NCBI RefSeq assembly: GCF_000176855.2
Contig: NC_015138.1
Location: 1,674,001-1,738,000 of the forward strand
Direction: 5' to 3'
From: Paracidovorax avenae ATCC 19860
GTDB lineage: Bacteria > Pseudomonadota > Gammaproteobacteria > Burkholderiales > Burkholderiaceae_C
Length of the DNA stretch: 64,000 nucleotides
The notes under the pieces are model-generated. The model did no database searches. It saw only the letters and a program-made list of their open reading frames with translations, and was not told the DNA's origin. The position numbers and the translations under genes were made by a program. Below are positions 63,913 to 64,000 of this stretch, piece by piece. The first letter of the stretch is position 1; each line of letters opens with the position of its first letter.

Positions 63913-64000
63913 ATGACCTGGATCGATTTCACGAACCTGTTGATCAATGGATTGATCGAGGGCCTGGTAGTGGCCCTGCCAGCGCTGGCCATGACCCTGG
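63913..64000 (+). CDS. Branched-chain amino acid type ABC permease (LivH-like), 3' end outside window
   Basis: Only about 29 residues are present (MTWIDFTNLLINGLIEGLVV and a further hydrophobic stretch), which is the typical beginning of a LivH-family permease: a short polar start and then the first membrane helix. It follows the substrate-binding protein after 22 bases. The rest of the transporter lies right of the window. Confidence 0.75.
   Translation, partial: MTWIDFTNLLINGLIEGLVVALPALAMTL

Noticed and set aside
1..64000. CRISPR array, prophage, IS element or integrase
   Set aside because: No regular direct repeats, transposase, integrase or phage structural genes were seen on either strand.

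Overview
The window is high-GC, densely coded bacterial DNA from a betaproteobacterium. The gene content fits the family Comamonadaceae, most likely Acidovorax or a close relative: a P. aeruginosa H1-like type VI secretion cluster, an E. coli-like paoABC set, a small Trp-rich protein, a Bug/TTT receptor in a malonate operon, and a Comamonadaceae-style GC-rich intergenic repeat. The genus call is inference from gene families and not from any search. No IS element, prophage, CRISPR array or plasmid function was seen.

Left third (1-25 kb): a nearly complete type VI secretion system (T6SS). hcp runs off the left edge on the minus strand. Divergent from it, on the plus strand, run ppkA (kinase), a small lipoprotein, tagH/fha, pppA (phosphatase), tssJ, tssK, tssL (with an OmpA-like domain), tssM, tagF, tssA, tssB, tssC, tagJ, tssE, tssF, tssG and tssH/clpV. 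This gives the membrane complex (JLM), baseplate (AEFGK), sheath (BC) and its ATPase (H), plus a threonine-phosphorylation switch (PpkA-Fha-PppA) and the repressor-type protein TagF. vgrG, PAAR and effectors are not in the window. The cluster stops at a structured noncoding stretch (a possible small RNA) followed by tRNA-Leu(UAA).

Middle (25-45 kb): housekeeping and metabolic genes. These are a conserved acidic protein, a YgjP-like metallopeptidase, a paoABC-type periplasmic aldehyde oxidoreductase, murI placed directly behind a class I fumarase, an MHYT-GGDEF-EAL cyclic-di-GMP enzyme, a second fumarase (class II fumC), topoisomerase IB, a BaeSR-like two-component system, and a proVWX glycine betaine importer whose promoter carries a triple half-site.

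Right third (45-64 kb): a TIGR00645 membrane protein, acs, a LapA-like protein, cytochrome c, the small Trp-rich protein, ilvD, a bacterioferritin lacking the haem Met, two unrecognised genes of less typical composition, and lgt. Next comes a malonate operon (GntR/FCD regulator, malonyl-CoA decarboxylase, Bug receptor, crotonase, malonyl-CoA synthetase). Last is a LysR regulator divergent from an amidohydrolase and the start of a branched-chain-amino-acid-type ABC transporter, which continues past the right edge.

The most interesting unexplained signals are the structured RNA-like element between tssH and tRNA-Leu, the repeated half-sites on the proV promoter, the nested palindromes in front of the LysR gene, the orphan gene pair at 52-53 kb, and the degenerate crotonase in the malonate operon. 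None has been checked by a search or by structure computation.
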